In this document: in pieces, positions 1 to 11,914 of the stretch
Numbering within the stretch: position 1 is the stretch's first letter
Layout: each line of letters starts with the position of its first letter
DNA from: Tamarix chinensis
Lineage: Eukaryota; Streptophyta; Magnoliopsida; Caryophyllales; Tamaricaceae
Direction of reading: 5' to 3'
DNA length: 64,000 nucleotides
Assembly: GCA_030549775.1 (NCBI GenBank)
Contig: CM060172.1
Coordinates: 55,665,942 to 55,729,941, forward strand
Translations under genes and position numbers: made by a program
The notes under the pieces: generated by a model
Seen by the model: only the letters and a program-made list of their open reading frames with translations
The model's database searches: none
What the model was told of the DNA's origin: nothing

Positions 1-430
1 ATTTCTTCACTGATAAAAACACAATAAACAAGATTATGATTGGAAAAACAAAGGAGGTAAGAGAATGGAAACTAAGGGTTTCATCAATCAATATCCCAAG
101 TTGATATTCATCACTAATATCAACTAAAATGTTCAAGTTGAGAGGGAATTGAAAAGTTTGAAAATTACCTATTAAGACATAGTCATTATAATAAATGAGT
201 GCCTAGCAAAATGTGACTTCAAACTCCAACCTTTTGAACTACTGACTTGAAGATTCAACCTAATTTTTGAAGGAGGATTCAATAGATGAAGAACACAAAA
301 GATCAAAGGTAGTTGATCAAGATTGAAGAAGGAGGACTTGATGAAGAAATGGAAGAAGATGATAGAGAGCTGAAGAAGAGTGAGTTTGTTCCGAAAAATA
401 TGTTAGGTAGTCTCCCAATAAAATTGTCTT
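1..430. other. unassigned AT-rich flank, no gene recognised
   Basis: There is only a 66-codon open frame here (313-513), and it runs into the MITE arm that starts at about 431. It has no recognisable domain and is rich in Glu and Lys, as expected from purine-rich DNA. I see no RNA gene, LTR end or tandem array. Confidence 0.3.
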
Positions 431-1595
431 CACTATTTGGTTTTAAGAAAGTTTTGAGGAAAGAACATTCAAATCAAAATACTTTCTTTCAAACCTTCCT
501 CAAAGAAAATTAAATATCTAATACTTAGTAATTCACTTTTCTATCTCATTATTTTATGCAAACCAAACACAAACATAATTATTTTCTCTTCATTTTATTT
601 ATTGAAATGCCCCGAAATTTCTAATTTTAAAAATTATAGTTAAATAAGGTTTTATTAGAAAATCTAATTTAATAAATTATTTTTATTAAAATAAAAGGTA
701 ATTAATTAGGGAAAATCAAGAACAAAATTATAAGTATTTTAATTAGGAGAAATTTGGGTATTTTAGCTAATTAAAGTTTTTATTTTAGAAATTAATTAAA
801 TAAATTATTTTATTTAAAATAAAAAGGAGAAAATAGTTTCAAATTAATATGAATTTTATAAATAATTTAATTGAAGTAAATTAGGGTGTTTTGCTAATTA
901 AAATGAAGTTTATGAAAAACCTTTGAAAAATCCTAATTTAGCCTAAAAAAGTGATTTAAATATTATTTTATTTAAATATCCTAAATATTTTAATTAATTT
1001 TATTAACCCAACCCACTATTTTTCTTTTCCCCCTTTTCCTTTTTTCCTTTTCTTTTCCTCTTCTTTTTCCCCCCGATTGGGCCTGCCTTCCCGCGGCCTA
1101 GTCCCCCTCCCTCCTTCCTTTCCTTCGGTGTGGGCAGCCCTCCCACTTCTTCCTCCCTTCTCTGCGCTGCATCTCACTTCTTTTTTTTCCCTAAACGGTG
1201 CGTTTGACTTAATTTTCCCCCTCACTACGCCCGACTGCCCGGTTCCCCTTTCTTTCTTTTCTTTTCCCCTAGGCCGACCGGTCCCCGCACCCCCATCTTC
1301 TTCTTCCTTCCTCCCTTCCCGTCGACTACCTGCAACTTCGCCGCCCAGCTCCCTCGATTTTTTCCGCCAACCTCGCCATTGATCTGGCCAATCTTTCTTC
1401 TCTCTCCTTCGCCGATTCAACAACCTCATCAACCCAACCAAATCCCCCCTTCTCGGGTGATCCCTTCCCTTTTTTCCTGAGCATACCCCTGCCCCAAAAT
1501 TTGCTTCCACCGACCAACCATCGCCGCCGGCGACCCTAAGCCTACTTTCATTACTCCCTCGCCGACTCACAGAACCCTAAACTCACATCTAAGAT

Positions 1596-1604
1596 CTATA
1601 AATA
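1596..1604 (+). promoter_or_regulatory. TATA box of LTR-A
   Basis: CTATAAATA lies about 990 bp into the LTR, directly after the GC-rich block. The equivalent site is CTATAAATA in LTR-I (39473) and LTR-G (35827), its complement in LTR-L (59678-59686), CTATAAAG in LTR-H (32412) and CTACAAATA in LTR-K (61071). Conservation of motif and position marks the likely U3/R boundary. Confidence 0.65.
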
Positions 1605-2244
1605 TCCCTCATTAGCTTGATCTCGGGACTTTTTCCCACAACCCAAAAATTCATGACCTTGCCATTGTCGCCACTTCAGACACCATTTCCATCGCCCATT
1701 CTGGCCACCCGAGTACTCCCTGCACCGCCCTCTAACTACCTGAACCTTCCTCATCCCTCGATTTTCCCTACACAAGCCACCCCGGATGTGCAAAGTTTGC
1801 TCCTCAATCAATCCATTCTTCCACCTTCGCCGCCCTTCGAACCACCATTAGCCACCTTTTTCGCCGCTCCTTTGACCTTCCAAACTATACTATGGAATCT
1901 CCTTTACCTTCCCATACCTTTCTTTTCCTCTTTCTCCCTCTCCTCCTCTTTTTCTCTTCTTCTTCTCCATTCGGCCACCACCACCGCCACTGTGCGCCGC
2001 CACCTCCATTCTATTCCTCTCCTTCTGGACAACCATAATTACCCTTATTTCCACCTTCATTCTCCCTATTTTGTTCCCAACCTTCAACTTTTCCCCTTTT
2101 CTTCTCTTTTTTCGGCCACCGCCGCCAACACCGTGCACGACTGCCGGTGCCGCCTATCACCACTAGCCTAAGGTTGAACCCTAGACCCTCTTAACCCTTT
2201 TACCCTATTTTTACAAGCCTTAATCTATTTAATTTCAGTTATTT

Positions 2245-2444
2245 GAAATATATTATTATTATTATTATTATTAATATTTCTATTATTATTGTTATTGCTA
2301 TTATTATTATTAATGATTTTGTTATTATTTCTATTGAGGGCTGAATCCCTATTATATTTTTTATTTCTATTATTATTATTATTATTATTGTTATCTTTAT
2401 TATTAATATTAATATTCTATTATTATTATTATTACTATTTCAAA

Positions 2445-2488
<44 letters not shown>

Positions 2489-2543
2489 AAATATTTTACT
2501 ATTAGTGTTGCTATTATTATTACTGTTATTATTATGCGATTGT

Positions 2544-2593
<50 letters not shown>

Positions 2594-2595
2594 TA

Positions 2596-2626
<31 letters not shown>

Positions 2627-2752
2627 TTCAATGTTAGTATTATTATTCTATATAGGGTTGAAACCCTATTGCGCCTATTTTGAATTGTAGTAGTGGTATT
2701 ATAAGTCTCAAGTCTTATTATTATTAATAATATTATTATTTTTATCAATAGC

Positions 2753-2791
<39 letters not shown>

Positions 2792-3283
2792 CAGCATTAT
2801 TATTATTATTTAATAAGTTTATTATTATTCAACGTAGGGTCAAAACCCTACTTCATTTTATCTTCGATTATTATCATTATTACTATTACCATTATGATTA
2901 TTATTATTTTTGTAATATTATTATGGTTTTTATCATTAGCATTATCATTATTACTATTTCATTATTATTATTATTATTACTAAATTTTATTATTAAAGTT
3001 ACTAATGTTATTATTAGTATTATTTTGGTATAGGGGTCGAAACCCTTATTTCACTATGTTTTTGAGTAATGCCATTTTTTTATATTATTGTTACTATTAT
3101 TATTAGTACTGTTAATATTAAAATTGATATATTTTTAAATCTTTGCTATTATTATTTTAGTATCATCATCATCATCATCATCATCATTATTATTAGAATA
3201 ATATCTTTAATTTTATATTATCAACTTCTATAATATTACTATTATTTTTTATATTTTTAGCCAAATTTAATAATTAGTTAATG

Positions 3284-3319
<36 letters not shown>

Positions 3320-3330
3320 TTATTTTATCA
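2245..3330. repeat. (ATT)n / (ACT)n / (ATC)n trinucleotide island in LTR-A
   Basis: Runs of ATT are mixed with a TAC run (about 2544-2592), an ATC run (about 3165-3186) and short unique spacers. Some spacers repeat a degenerate 'tagggt..aaaccct' phrase (2335, 2650, 2835, 3030). Open frames of Leu, Ile and Tyr on either strand are translations of these repeats and not genes. The island lies between a donor-like site (after 2172) and an acceptor-like site (before 3414). Confidence 0.9.
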
Positions 3331-3413
3331 AAAGCTTGGTCTTAGAATAAGTTAGTAATTAATAGTTTTTTTTAGTAAGAGGGAGTCTAATTTCTAGTTT
3401 TTTCCTTATATAG

Positions 3414-3475
3414 ATGAGACTAGTCAAAGCCCTACGGAGCCGTAGGAGCGTGCTCCAAGACCGGTGTCATTTTAG
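3414..3475 (+). other. splice-bounded 62-nt segment (predicted mini-exon) in LTR-A
   Basis: It is preceded by a pyrimidine-rich acceptor-like TTTTCCTTATATAG and followed by TTTAG/GTAAGG, a strong plant donor. Its centre holds the palindrome GGAGCGTGCTCC. LTR-H, LTR-I and LTR-K have the same module at exactly 62 nt, with the same border motifs. Exon status is inferred and no transcript evidence is available. A second acceptor, TTTGTGCAG, follows at 5614. Confidence 0.45.
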
Positions 3476-3849
3476 GTAAGGGTATTACTAAAGCCTTATG
3501 TGTGTTGATGTGTATTATATGCTTTGTATGGTATTCATCCTATGTTTATCATTATGATCATTTCGTATGTGGTGTGACATGGAGTTGAAGCATATTCTTG
3601 TGTGGTTATATGGCATGTGTATTATGTATATGTGATGAAATATTATGATATGTGATGATTGGTTTGTGACCCTTTAGACATGCATGTGAGGATGTATAAA
3701 AGTGGTATTGTGTGGGAAAAAGGTTGAAAATAGAAAATGGGAAATGTGTTGACCAAAGGGGAGTAAGTTGACTAAAGGGAAAATGAGTTGACCTAATTAT
3801 TTTAATGATTCATGAGTGGAAGAATAAAATGGGAAATTTAGGTTTTCTT

Positions 3850-4190
3850 GTGAGAGAATTTAATTTATGGTTTTGTATGGGAGAATCTAATTTATAATGT
3901 TGTATGGGAGAATCTAATCTATGGTTTTATATGGGAGAATCTAATTTATGGTTTTATATAGGAGAATCTAATTTATAGTTTTGTATGGGAGAATTTAATC
4001 TATGATTTTATATGGGAGAATCTAATTTATGGTTTTATATAGGAGAGTATAATTTATGGTTTTGTATGGGAGAATCTAATTTATGGTTTTATATGAGAGT
4101 ATATAATTTGTAGTTTTATATGAGAGAATTTAATCTATGGTGTAACATGGGATAATCTAATCTATGGTTTGTATGGATTGAATTTAGGGT
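3850..4190 (+). repeat. 27-28 bp minisatellite in LTR-A
   Basis: About 10-12 imperfect copies of a unit near GGGAGAATCTAATTTATGG followed by TTTTATAT stand head to tail. A looser 'ttagggttttgtatgg' tail continues to about 4340. The corresponding part of LTR-I (41640-41720) has only one or two related units, so the array expanded in this copy. Confidence 0.8.
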
Positions 4191-4984
4191 TTTGTATGGA
4201 GAAACCTTGGGGTTTTGTGTGGATTGAATTTAGGGTTTTGTATGAAGGAATCTTGGGTTTTTACATGGAGGAATCTAGGGTTTTGTATGAATGAATCTAG
4301 GGTTTACATGGGTGATTCTAAGGTTTTTACGTGAGAGTTTTAGGGTTTGCATGAAAAAGTTTGAAGGTTTGCATGGGGAGGTGAGCATCTGCATGGGAGT
4401 AAATTTTACGTATGAAAATTTGATTTGGGGTGTGAGGAAGGTAAAGTAAGTGTTGTTTAGGTGTTAAAACACTTAGGATGAAAAATAGTACGTGGAGCAA
4501 TATAAGGGTACTTAGGAGACTGAGCTAGGGTTTTTGTGGACAATTAGGGTTTGGTGTGCCTGCTTAGAGTTTTTGTGGTATCATGTGTATTTGGTGATTA
4601 AAGTGTAATGATGAGGATGGTATTTATGAGTTGTGGTGTGTGGAGTGTTAAAATGATTTGGGTTGTATGAGGTGGAGTAAGATGGGCCACTGAGGCCTAA
4701 ATTAGGGTTTTGGGATAAAACCCTAGAGTGAGATGTGGAGTGGACTTGGCAGTATAAAGTTGTGGGCTTTGACCATATACTTAAGAGTTGGATTTTTAGT
4801 GTGATATAGAATATGGAGGAAAGGATGTTGGGGCAAGAAGGGAAGTACATGATGCTGATGATGTGGAAAGAGTCTGTTGGTAGATAGGTGTGGGGAGAGT
4901 GAGTCATGCATGTCTAGGATGAAAACTTTTGAATAAGATACTTAAGACATTAATCATGTAAAGTGAAAGATTGTTGAATCGGGC

Positions 4985-5335
4985 CTAGATCGGTCCACCG
5001 GCGAATAATAGTGGTTAGGGCATGATGTCCTATATATAACTAGTCTATTGGTAATAATAGTGGTTAGGCTTTGTACCTGTTCGTTTTCGGTCCACCGGTT
5101 ATAATAGTGGGAGATTCTGTGCTCAACAAATCAAACATATTTGTGCCAAGACATGGGAAAGACACTAAGTACTTACAGTGGAACACCGTACGAGAAGGGG
5201 CCAGACCAATCCATTGGTGAATAATAGTGGTCAGAAGCTTTATGTCCTGTGTGTTTCCGGTCCACCAGCTATAATAGTGGTCAGGAGCTTTATGCCCTGT
5301 ATGTTTTCGGTCCATCGGCTATAATAGTGGGGTTC
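4985..5335 (+). repeat. array of 19-bp palindromic CCAC..GTGG modules in LTR-A
   Basis: Six degenerate copies of CCACCGGCTATAATAGTGG, usually preceded by a CGGT half-site, form two groups of three: about 4995-5110 and 5205-5330. Between them lies a conserved spacer ending in 'acttacagtggaacacc'. Each module begins CCAC or CCAT and ends GTGG, so it can fold on itself. Confidence 0.8.
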
Positions 5336-5924
5336 CCATACTCACATGGATTTGATAAAAAGTATGGTGTGAAATGAGTTTTTATCTGAGATTAATTAAG
5401 TAATTAATCCAAACTATAAATCGGCCTTTATGTATCTACCCGAATTATTGTTCGATATTATGTTATCATGTTGGTCTTTATATTCTTTCTATTCTTCTAC
5501 GTGGTTTATGTGATTTAATGCATGGTTACCTTACTTTGTACATAGCGTACTGATCACCCTTTTCATCAGTGCTGTTCATTCCCACAAGTAGTAGGCCCTT
5601 CTGACTTTGTGCAGGTGGGTGAGACATCAGTCGGGGCTGAGTGTTGAGCATGTTTTGGCTCAAAGTTCGAGAGTAGTGTGACCGAGTCCTCTCTTCTTGT
5701 TATTTTATCTTCTTCTACTATTTCCTTTGTATCAGATTTGCCCTCTTATGATTTATTACTTGTATTGAGTATTTTAAATGAACATTTTATCAGTTGTAAG
5801 CCTATTTCTTTTTTGAATATGAATTACAATTTTTTACGCGTACTTTGATCTTTGGTGTTATAATCTTTCTAGTTCTTTCATGAAATTTTGATTTAAGTTT
5901 AATATTAATCTTTGCTTAGCCTTA

Positions 5925-6062
5925 GCACTTGGTCTTGAAACAATCGGAGAGAATCGGTTTGGTACTAAGTGTGGCAGTAACATCCCCATAATTCAGAGTT
6001 TTTTAATTTTAAATTCTTTCGCTTTTTTTTAAAGAAAAAGTAGTGAATTTTGGGGTGTTATA
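5925..6062 (+). other. 3' foldback region of LTR-A
   Basis: Two inverted repeats close the LTR. The first pairs CACTTGGT with the TACTAAGTG half (about 5927-5972). The second pairs GTAACATCCCCATAATTCA (5976-5994) with TGAATTTTGGGGTGTTAT (6044-6061), so the LTR terminus is mirrored about 85 bp inside its own end. Confidence 0.6.
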
Positions 6063-6262
6063 TTTATTTTCTTTAAAATTTTCAAGAAGCAAATGGAACA
6101 TTATAGATGGGGTAGGAAGATGTTGATATATAACTTTTATAACTTTTTTAGTTGCTTTACTCTTTTCATATAACTTTTTGAGCAACTAAACAGTTAAAAA
6201 TATTTTCCACTGATTTTTTTCTTCCTTCCCTCACAATTTTCTTAAATCCAAATGCAGTCTTA

Positions 6263-7998
6263 AAGACCAAGGGAGAATCTTGCAGTTTATGACTAGAGAT
6301 GCATCTAGTTTTATGTTGCATTCTCTCGGCTGCAATGACAAGTTTAGGCGCCTCTTGAATGCACATATGGGTAGTTTGTGCAAAACAAATAGCTTATTTA
6401 GAGCTTATTTGGTTTTCCTTTTAAAAGTATTTTTTTATAAAATTAATTATAAAAATTAATTTTAAGTTAATTAGCAGTGTTTGGCTTTATTTTTAAAAAG
6501 TTATTATAAAAAAGTAATTAATAATAATTAATTTCTAAATGTAGTAATCTAAAAGTAAATTTAACCTACTTCTAAAAGTAATTTTTGTGAAGCGGCATGA
6601 TACTTGTCAATTACTAAAAAACTTGCACAAAAACCATCCGCTCCACTCTTTTCACCAATGTCACAAATAAAATAGATGTTCCAATAAGAGCTTATACGAC
6701 CGTGGAGCAAATTTGTCTCCATCTGCTACCCTTTACATCTGCTCCACATTTGCTACTCTTCATGTCCGCTCCACATATTGCCTCCACCTACTACCTTCGA
6801 TGACCACGACAAAACCTATCTTTGCTTGGCAAAGCCTATAGCCCAACTAGGTGGCGCCGCCCATACTCCAGTTTGTTGGTTTTTTCTTTGTTATCCAACT
6901 CTAATTTCAAGGGCAAGCTTGAGCCTCACTCTCTAGCCTGTTGTTCGATTCAATTTGTTCACTCACTAATGTGAGTTTCCAACTTCAAGCTTCAACATAG
7001 GTATGTTACAATTGCAATTAATTTTGGTATTTTTGTACTTTTGTTTTTAGGCTTTGCGAGCAGAGTGATCGAGCATCCTTCGTTGTTTGATCCTCCACCT
7101 TTTAAAAGTTCTATTATTCACTCGCCAGTTTGGTCCTACATTATTTAAGTTTCTACTATTTTAACTTCTAGTTTTAGTATAATATTGTCAGTATTATCAA
7201 TAGTTGTGCTCAATGATTTTTACATTGTGGCTTAATAGAATGATTTGTCTGAGTAAAATGATGAGTGGTTTTTATTTCATTAATAAAAGTTTTTATACCT
7301 TTTTTGTTGCTAGATTTTAATTATTTGTCATGTGCAATTTGAATAAATTTGATTTGGAACAGTTGTTGAATATGCTTGTCGTTGCTCTAAAGTTTCTGGG
7401 AATTAGGACCTTATTTATTTTCTTGCTTGGCGTTGCTATGAAGTGGAAAGAAATCTGTCTCTCAGCATTAAAACCCACATTGGTTCTGGTTTTTGAATTT
7501 TACATTTTGGGTACAGGGATTTAGGACAATGATATAAGAAGGCCAATAGACCATAATTGCCAATTACTGCTTCATTTATATTGCTGAATATTCATGATAA
7601 AAAGGACATAACCACATTTAAAGTTTTCTTTGTTGTGTGGAAAAAAAGAAAAGAAAAAGAAACGGCTTGTTATGACTTTGACCTCTTCTTCTTCTACTTC
7701 TTCTTCTTTGTATTCAAACCAAGGAAAGCTACAATTATAACTAACAATTGATTAATGCTGCATCAATGATTGTTTGTGCTACATCGATATCTTTTGTAGT
7801 TATTAATTAGCTTCCTACCAAACATGAATTCTCTTGCCTCATCCCATTTTAATTAATTTTGTGAGTTATTGCATATATCTTGATTTTGATTTTGTACGTT
7901 AACATACCAAAAATTTGTGATTATTCTAAATTTTATGTTTAAAAATGTTTAGTTATGCTCAATGTGGGTGCTTGTATTTTCTTCAAGAAGATAGGGTA
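6263..7998. other. unassigned, partly genic-looking stretch
   Basis: No coding region is recognised. An AT-rich block at 6400-6600 ('agcttatttggttttcc', 'gtgtttggctttattt') resembles an eroded MITE, but I find no paired ends. The stretch 6680-6990 has higher GC, a short repeated 'ctgctcca' phrase and a possible donor, CATAG/GTATGT, at about 7001. Together these could be the 5' leader and first intron of a host gene. Frames of 64 codons at 7330-7524 and 7557-7751 show no domain. Confidence 0.25.
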
Positions 7999-9147
7999 TG
8001 TAACACCCTAATTTTTTATCATCAAAATTTTTTATTACAAACATGTTGTGGAAGTACACTTAAAAAAACGGGGTGTTACCGCCATACCTGCCACCTACCC
8101 CATATCAGATACAAGGTTAAACCAATTAAAACATTGAAAAAGCAGAGTGCACAAATAATGATTTAATCAAAACGATTCCAAAATTTTACAATAAACTACC
8201 CTAACAGGTTTCGATAAAATCGTTATAGGATACACATTTAAAGTAAGAAATTACAAAACATGGGTTGGGGCATGATGCTAAAAACAAATACTATGGTCCT
8301 CCTCCTCCATGGAATCTATCAAAACCTTTCGGATGCCCTCGCTTACAAGCCCCGACCCATTTGAGATAGACCCTTTTTACTAGCCATTCCCAAAAACCTA
8401 CACAAGGTCCTAGGGACTAAGCCAGAAAATAAAATCTATGGGGTCCTAAAAAAATAATATTTTCTTATAATAAGAAAATAATTAACGAATTTTAATTATT
8501 AAATTACAATCAACAACATACATAATCACTTTAAAGTCCAACCATACCACAAATAGTCAAAGGAAAACAAACAAAAAAAATAGAAGAGAGAATACAAAAT
8601 CATTAGACAACAAGCACAGAAGCTTCAGAAGAATCAAAAACATAGTACAGAATCATCACGCCTATAAGATTTCACAATAAACAAAATCTTAAAAACTAAA
8701 TCAAAATTACTTCATAACAATCACCTAATGAAAAAAGAAGCAAGAATTAGTATACATTCAAATTATAAATAGAAGAATAAACAAATCCTAATTCAAAATT
8801 CAAATAAAACAATGGAAAATAAATATATGAACTAATTCTAAAAATAAATAAAACTTACAAATTGGATGGGTAATGGTTGGGTGGTCGGAGTCGGTCAGAC
8901 TAAAATTCCCATCAAGGATCGATCGACGCTAATGGAGACATAAAAGAAGTTGGAGGGAGAAGCACGGAGAGAACATGCTTAAAGTCTCTTGAATTTGTCG
9001 AGTTCTTGTTTGAAGAAGAATGACAGACTGAAGGCATTTTTTTTTTGTTGAAAAAAAGATGGGTGAAGAAAATTAAACAAAGTGATGCGTTTCAATTGTT
9101 GGGAATATAGAATTTTTCAAAATAAAAATGTGTTTCTTGTTGATGTA

Positions 9148-9211
9148 GGGGCTCGAACCTATGTCCACAGAGGTAGTCAATGAAGAAGAGGGGGTCTGAC
9201 CACTGGAGCAC
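9148..9211 (-). repeat. tRNA-like segment, possible SINE head
   Basis: On the minus strand a box-A-like TGCTCCAGTGGTCAG (9196-9211) precedes a box-B-like GGTTCGAGCCC (9150-9160) at roughly tRNA spacing. I could not fold a full cloverleaf by eye, so this is more likely a tRNA-derived SINE head or tRNA pseudogene than a working tRNA. No A-rich tail or duplication was identified. Confidence 0.4.
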
Positions 9212-9919
9212 AATAACTTTTTTGTTATAACATATCTGCATATAATATATATACAAAAATCACATAGGGTCAGGAGACCCCACATTGGCTATGTCCCTAA
9301 AAGGTCCTCTGCTTATAGAAATAAGTAGGTGACCATACAAACAGGCACATCGTTACACTATGTACTGAGTAACTCAAGTTGCTCCCTCAATGTACACATG
9401 TATACCGACTTATCACACATAAATATAGATTATAGTATGCATCATGATAAGGCCATATATATATAAAGATAGAAGTATATGAAGTCATATTGTCATGCAT
9501 AATTCCAACAAGCAGAATACTTCATGTATATATTCATCGCCTTTCCACATAAGCATATACACACTCAATGGTAAGGAGAACCAAACAAATTCTAGGGTTG
9601 ATATCAATTAACCAAATCCTCAAGTTATATCAATAGTTCATCTATGTAATAGATAAATGATCAACCCATCAATATTCCATTTCATAATCAAGTATTCAGG
9701 TCAACCATTAGCCAAGTGTAGTAACTAACTTTACTCATTTTCGACCAGTCATACCATTACTTCCATTTTTTTCAAATAATAGCCATTCTCTTAATCATTA
9801 TTTATATTTGATCAATTACTTACTTAAAAATTATATTTTATTATCATTGAGTGATAGATTGTGCACTACCCCATGGTCTCACATATCATGGAAGCCTATC
9901 TAAAAAAGGATATAAAGTC

Positions 9920-10075
9920 TAGACTGAAGCTAATCACCAATTGGACATAATTCTAGGCCGAAGCCAATCACCAAGTGGACATAAGTTTAGGCTAATTACC
10001 AAAATGGACATAAGTTCTGGTAGAAGCCAACCAATATGGACATAAGTTCAGGCTGAAGCCAACCACCTAAGTAAC
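9920..10075 (-). repeat. tandem ~34-bp repeat in LTR-B
   Basis: About five imperfect copies of a unit containing 'gaagccaatcaccaa.tggacataagtt' stand in a row. The copies differ by small indels. The array takes the place of the CCAC..GTGG module array in this LTR subfamily. Confidence 0.65.
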
Positions 10076-11784
10076 CAGATCCTTTTGTATTAATACCTCC
10101 TAGTACATCATTAGTGTTTAGAGTAGGTAAGGTACCAGGACCTCTCAGGATCCTTCTTAAAGGAAAAGTGTAACACCCCCAAAATTCACTACTAAAAATT
10201 TCGTTTTATTAAAAGAAACATTGAAAGCAAAGAAAATAAACTATGAATTTTGGGGATATTACTACCACACTTAGTACCAGACAGGTTCACTCCTACTGTT
10301 CTAGTACCAAGTACTAAGACTAAAAGAATAAAATACAATTTATTAGAAACTCAACCCATATTTAAATCAGAGTAATGTAATAAACATTTCACAAGAATAG
10401 AACCCATCATTGGTGGTTTTAAGAATACATATTACATTTAAACCAGGAGTTAAAAAGAGAAAGAGGTGAAACCCTAAAAGTTTCAGAATAATCCTTACGC
10501 TCTTTCTCGATGCCCACTTGAACAACACCTGCAATAGACCTGTAAGGGACACTACCCATTGAATAGGCATAGGCCCACGAATGGAACTCTTCAGTACTAT
10601 GATACTGAGTAACCCTTTAAACCACACTGAAAAGTAGGTCCGCAATGCAACACATCATGCATAATAGTATACACATGTAATAGGAAATGCATACAAAACA
10701 TCCACATACTTTGCAAGTCCATCACATATTAATAGATCATAACGTGAAATCAAAACCTTTGGACCATAAGCCATTAATCAACCATTATTCAATCATCTCT
10801 CAAATTATATCCATGTGATTGTAGGAACCCCACTATTATAGTAGGTGGACCAAAAATATACAAGATAGAATGCTCCTGACCACCATTATTCCCAAATGGA
10901 TCGGTCTTTAGGGTAAAAAGCTCCTGACCATTATTATTGCCGGTGGATCGATTTGGCCTCAACTCATATTGTGTCTCACTATAAGAGTCTGTTTGGTTTA
11001 AAGAAAATTAAGTGGAAAGGAAAATGTAGAGGAAAGAAAATTGAAGAAAAGAAAATGAAAGAATATAATTTTCTTTCCTTTGTTTGGTTGTTGGAGAAAA
11101 TTTTGTGGAAAATTAAATTCTTGGAAAATATTTTTAGTGTTTGGTATATATAAAGAAAATTCTAAAAAAAGTTAAATGTTATTATTTAAATATTTTTATA
11201 TATTTAATTAAAATTATGATATTATATTGATATATAAAAAATTTACATAAATTTTCTAAAAAATTTATAAAAAATTCATAAAATGAATACTAATTCCAAA
11301 TTTTTTTTATAGAACTATTCTAAAATATTACATGAATAATTTACGATAATTTTCAAAAAAAAAATCTAAAAAAATACAAAATATTTCATATTCCTTTCTA
11401 TCTAAAACATGTTACAACAAATATAAAAAGGGAAAAAAATATATTTTCTTACTAGTATACTTATTTGTTCCGTAAAAAACGAATATATCAAATGTAGGCA
11501 AAGCACCGTACTTATGGCTCATTGATAGACCTTAGAGAAGAAACAGTTATATATATATATATATCACTTGGCTGCGAAAAGCCAAAAAAGAAAGAAACAA
11601 GATAAATATGCAAGCAGGTCTTATCTCTCAAATAACAAATAATAGTGTGGCGACAGAATGTAGTAATCAGCGACTTCGCAACACCACTTGTGCGTGATCA
11701 AAATTATGTAGTCCCTTACGTAATGTGGATAGGCAATTCGATAATGAAAAAAAAACATGAGTAAACAAGCAAACACAGTTTCTA

Positions 11785-11914
11785 CACACCGCATCTCCAA
11801 CATGAACTCGCAAATCAAATCCACCAGGGAAAGCCTTTTCTGCCCTTTCTACAGCAATCTTGACAAGGTGGCCTCGATCCATGTGATCACTTCCAAAGAT
11901 GGTAAGGGAAAATG
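11785..11914 (-). pseudogene. captured gene fragment, possibly HAD-like hydrolase
   Basis: One minus-strand frame reads through about 43 codons and includes the run HLVKIAVERAEKAFPGGFDL and, a few residues on, VHVGD. A V-x-V/I-G-D segment after a helical Lys/Arg-rich stretch resembles the conserved aspartate motif near the C-terminus of haloacid-dehalogenase-like phosphatases. Only this short piece is open; stops follow on both sides. The family call is tentative. Confidence 0.3.

Larger units (their letters stand above)
603..6062 (+). mobile_element. solo LTR-A of a long-LTR gypsy (Tekay/Del-like) family
   Basis: This 5,460-bp LTR begins TGAAATGCCCCG and ends GGGGTGTTATA, a mutated form of TGTTACA. 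It is flanked by a perfect 5-bp duplication, TTTAT at 598-602 and 6063-6067. No gag, pol, primer-binding site or second LTR adjoins it, so it is a solo LTR left by LTR-LTR recombination. Internal order: AT-rich start (603-1010), CT-rich tract (1020-1080), GC/CT block with TATA box, (ATT)n island (2245-3330), splice-bounded segment (3414-3475), 27-bp minisatellite (3850-4190), palindromic modules (4985-5335), stem-loops (5530-5600) and terminal foldbacks (5925-6062). Assignment to the family of the Tekay-like element at 31052 rests on shared ends and shared internal modules. Confidence 0.9.
431..6259. mobile_element. PIF/Harbinger-like MITE split by solo LTR-A
   Basis: The left arm (about 431-602) and right arm (about 6068-6259) become an element of roughly 365 bp once LTR-A is removed. 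The arms are inverted relatives: the left reads ATTTGGTTTTAAGAAAG and the reverse complement of the right reads ATTTGGATTTAAGAAAA, followed on both sides by a GAGG(G)AA purine stretch. The same terminus style (TTTGGTTTAAAGAAAA) appears in the 10985-14462 element, whose 3-bp TAA duplication fits PIF/Harbinger. The duplication here is unclear (TCA on the left, TTA on the right). Confidence 0.5.
7999..10168 (-). mobile_element. LTR-B, 3' part of a minus-strand long LTR
   Basis: The plus strand starts TGTAACACCC and, within 95 bp, the mirrored GGGGTGTTACCGCC follows. This is the terminal foldback that marks the 3' ends of the other LTRs read from the minus strand. The central phrase 'aggccgaagccaatcacc..tggacataagtt' is tandemly repeated at 9920-10075, where related LTRs carry the palindromic modules. 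The sequence runs into LTR-C at 10169. Its 5' end was not found. Confidence 0.5.

Noticed and set aside
4160..4340. Telomere-like TTTAGGG repeats
   Set aside because: The spacing is irregular and the phrase is part of a degenerate LTR minisatellite. No tandem heptamer run is present.
603..6062. Reading the GTAACACCCC...GGGGTGTTAC ends as terminal inverted repeats of a large DNA transposon
   Set aside because: Five copies have 5-bp duplications directly outside TG...CA, and the same LTR type at 31052-50297 is followed by a primer-binding site and gypsy pol. These are LTR termini.
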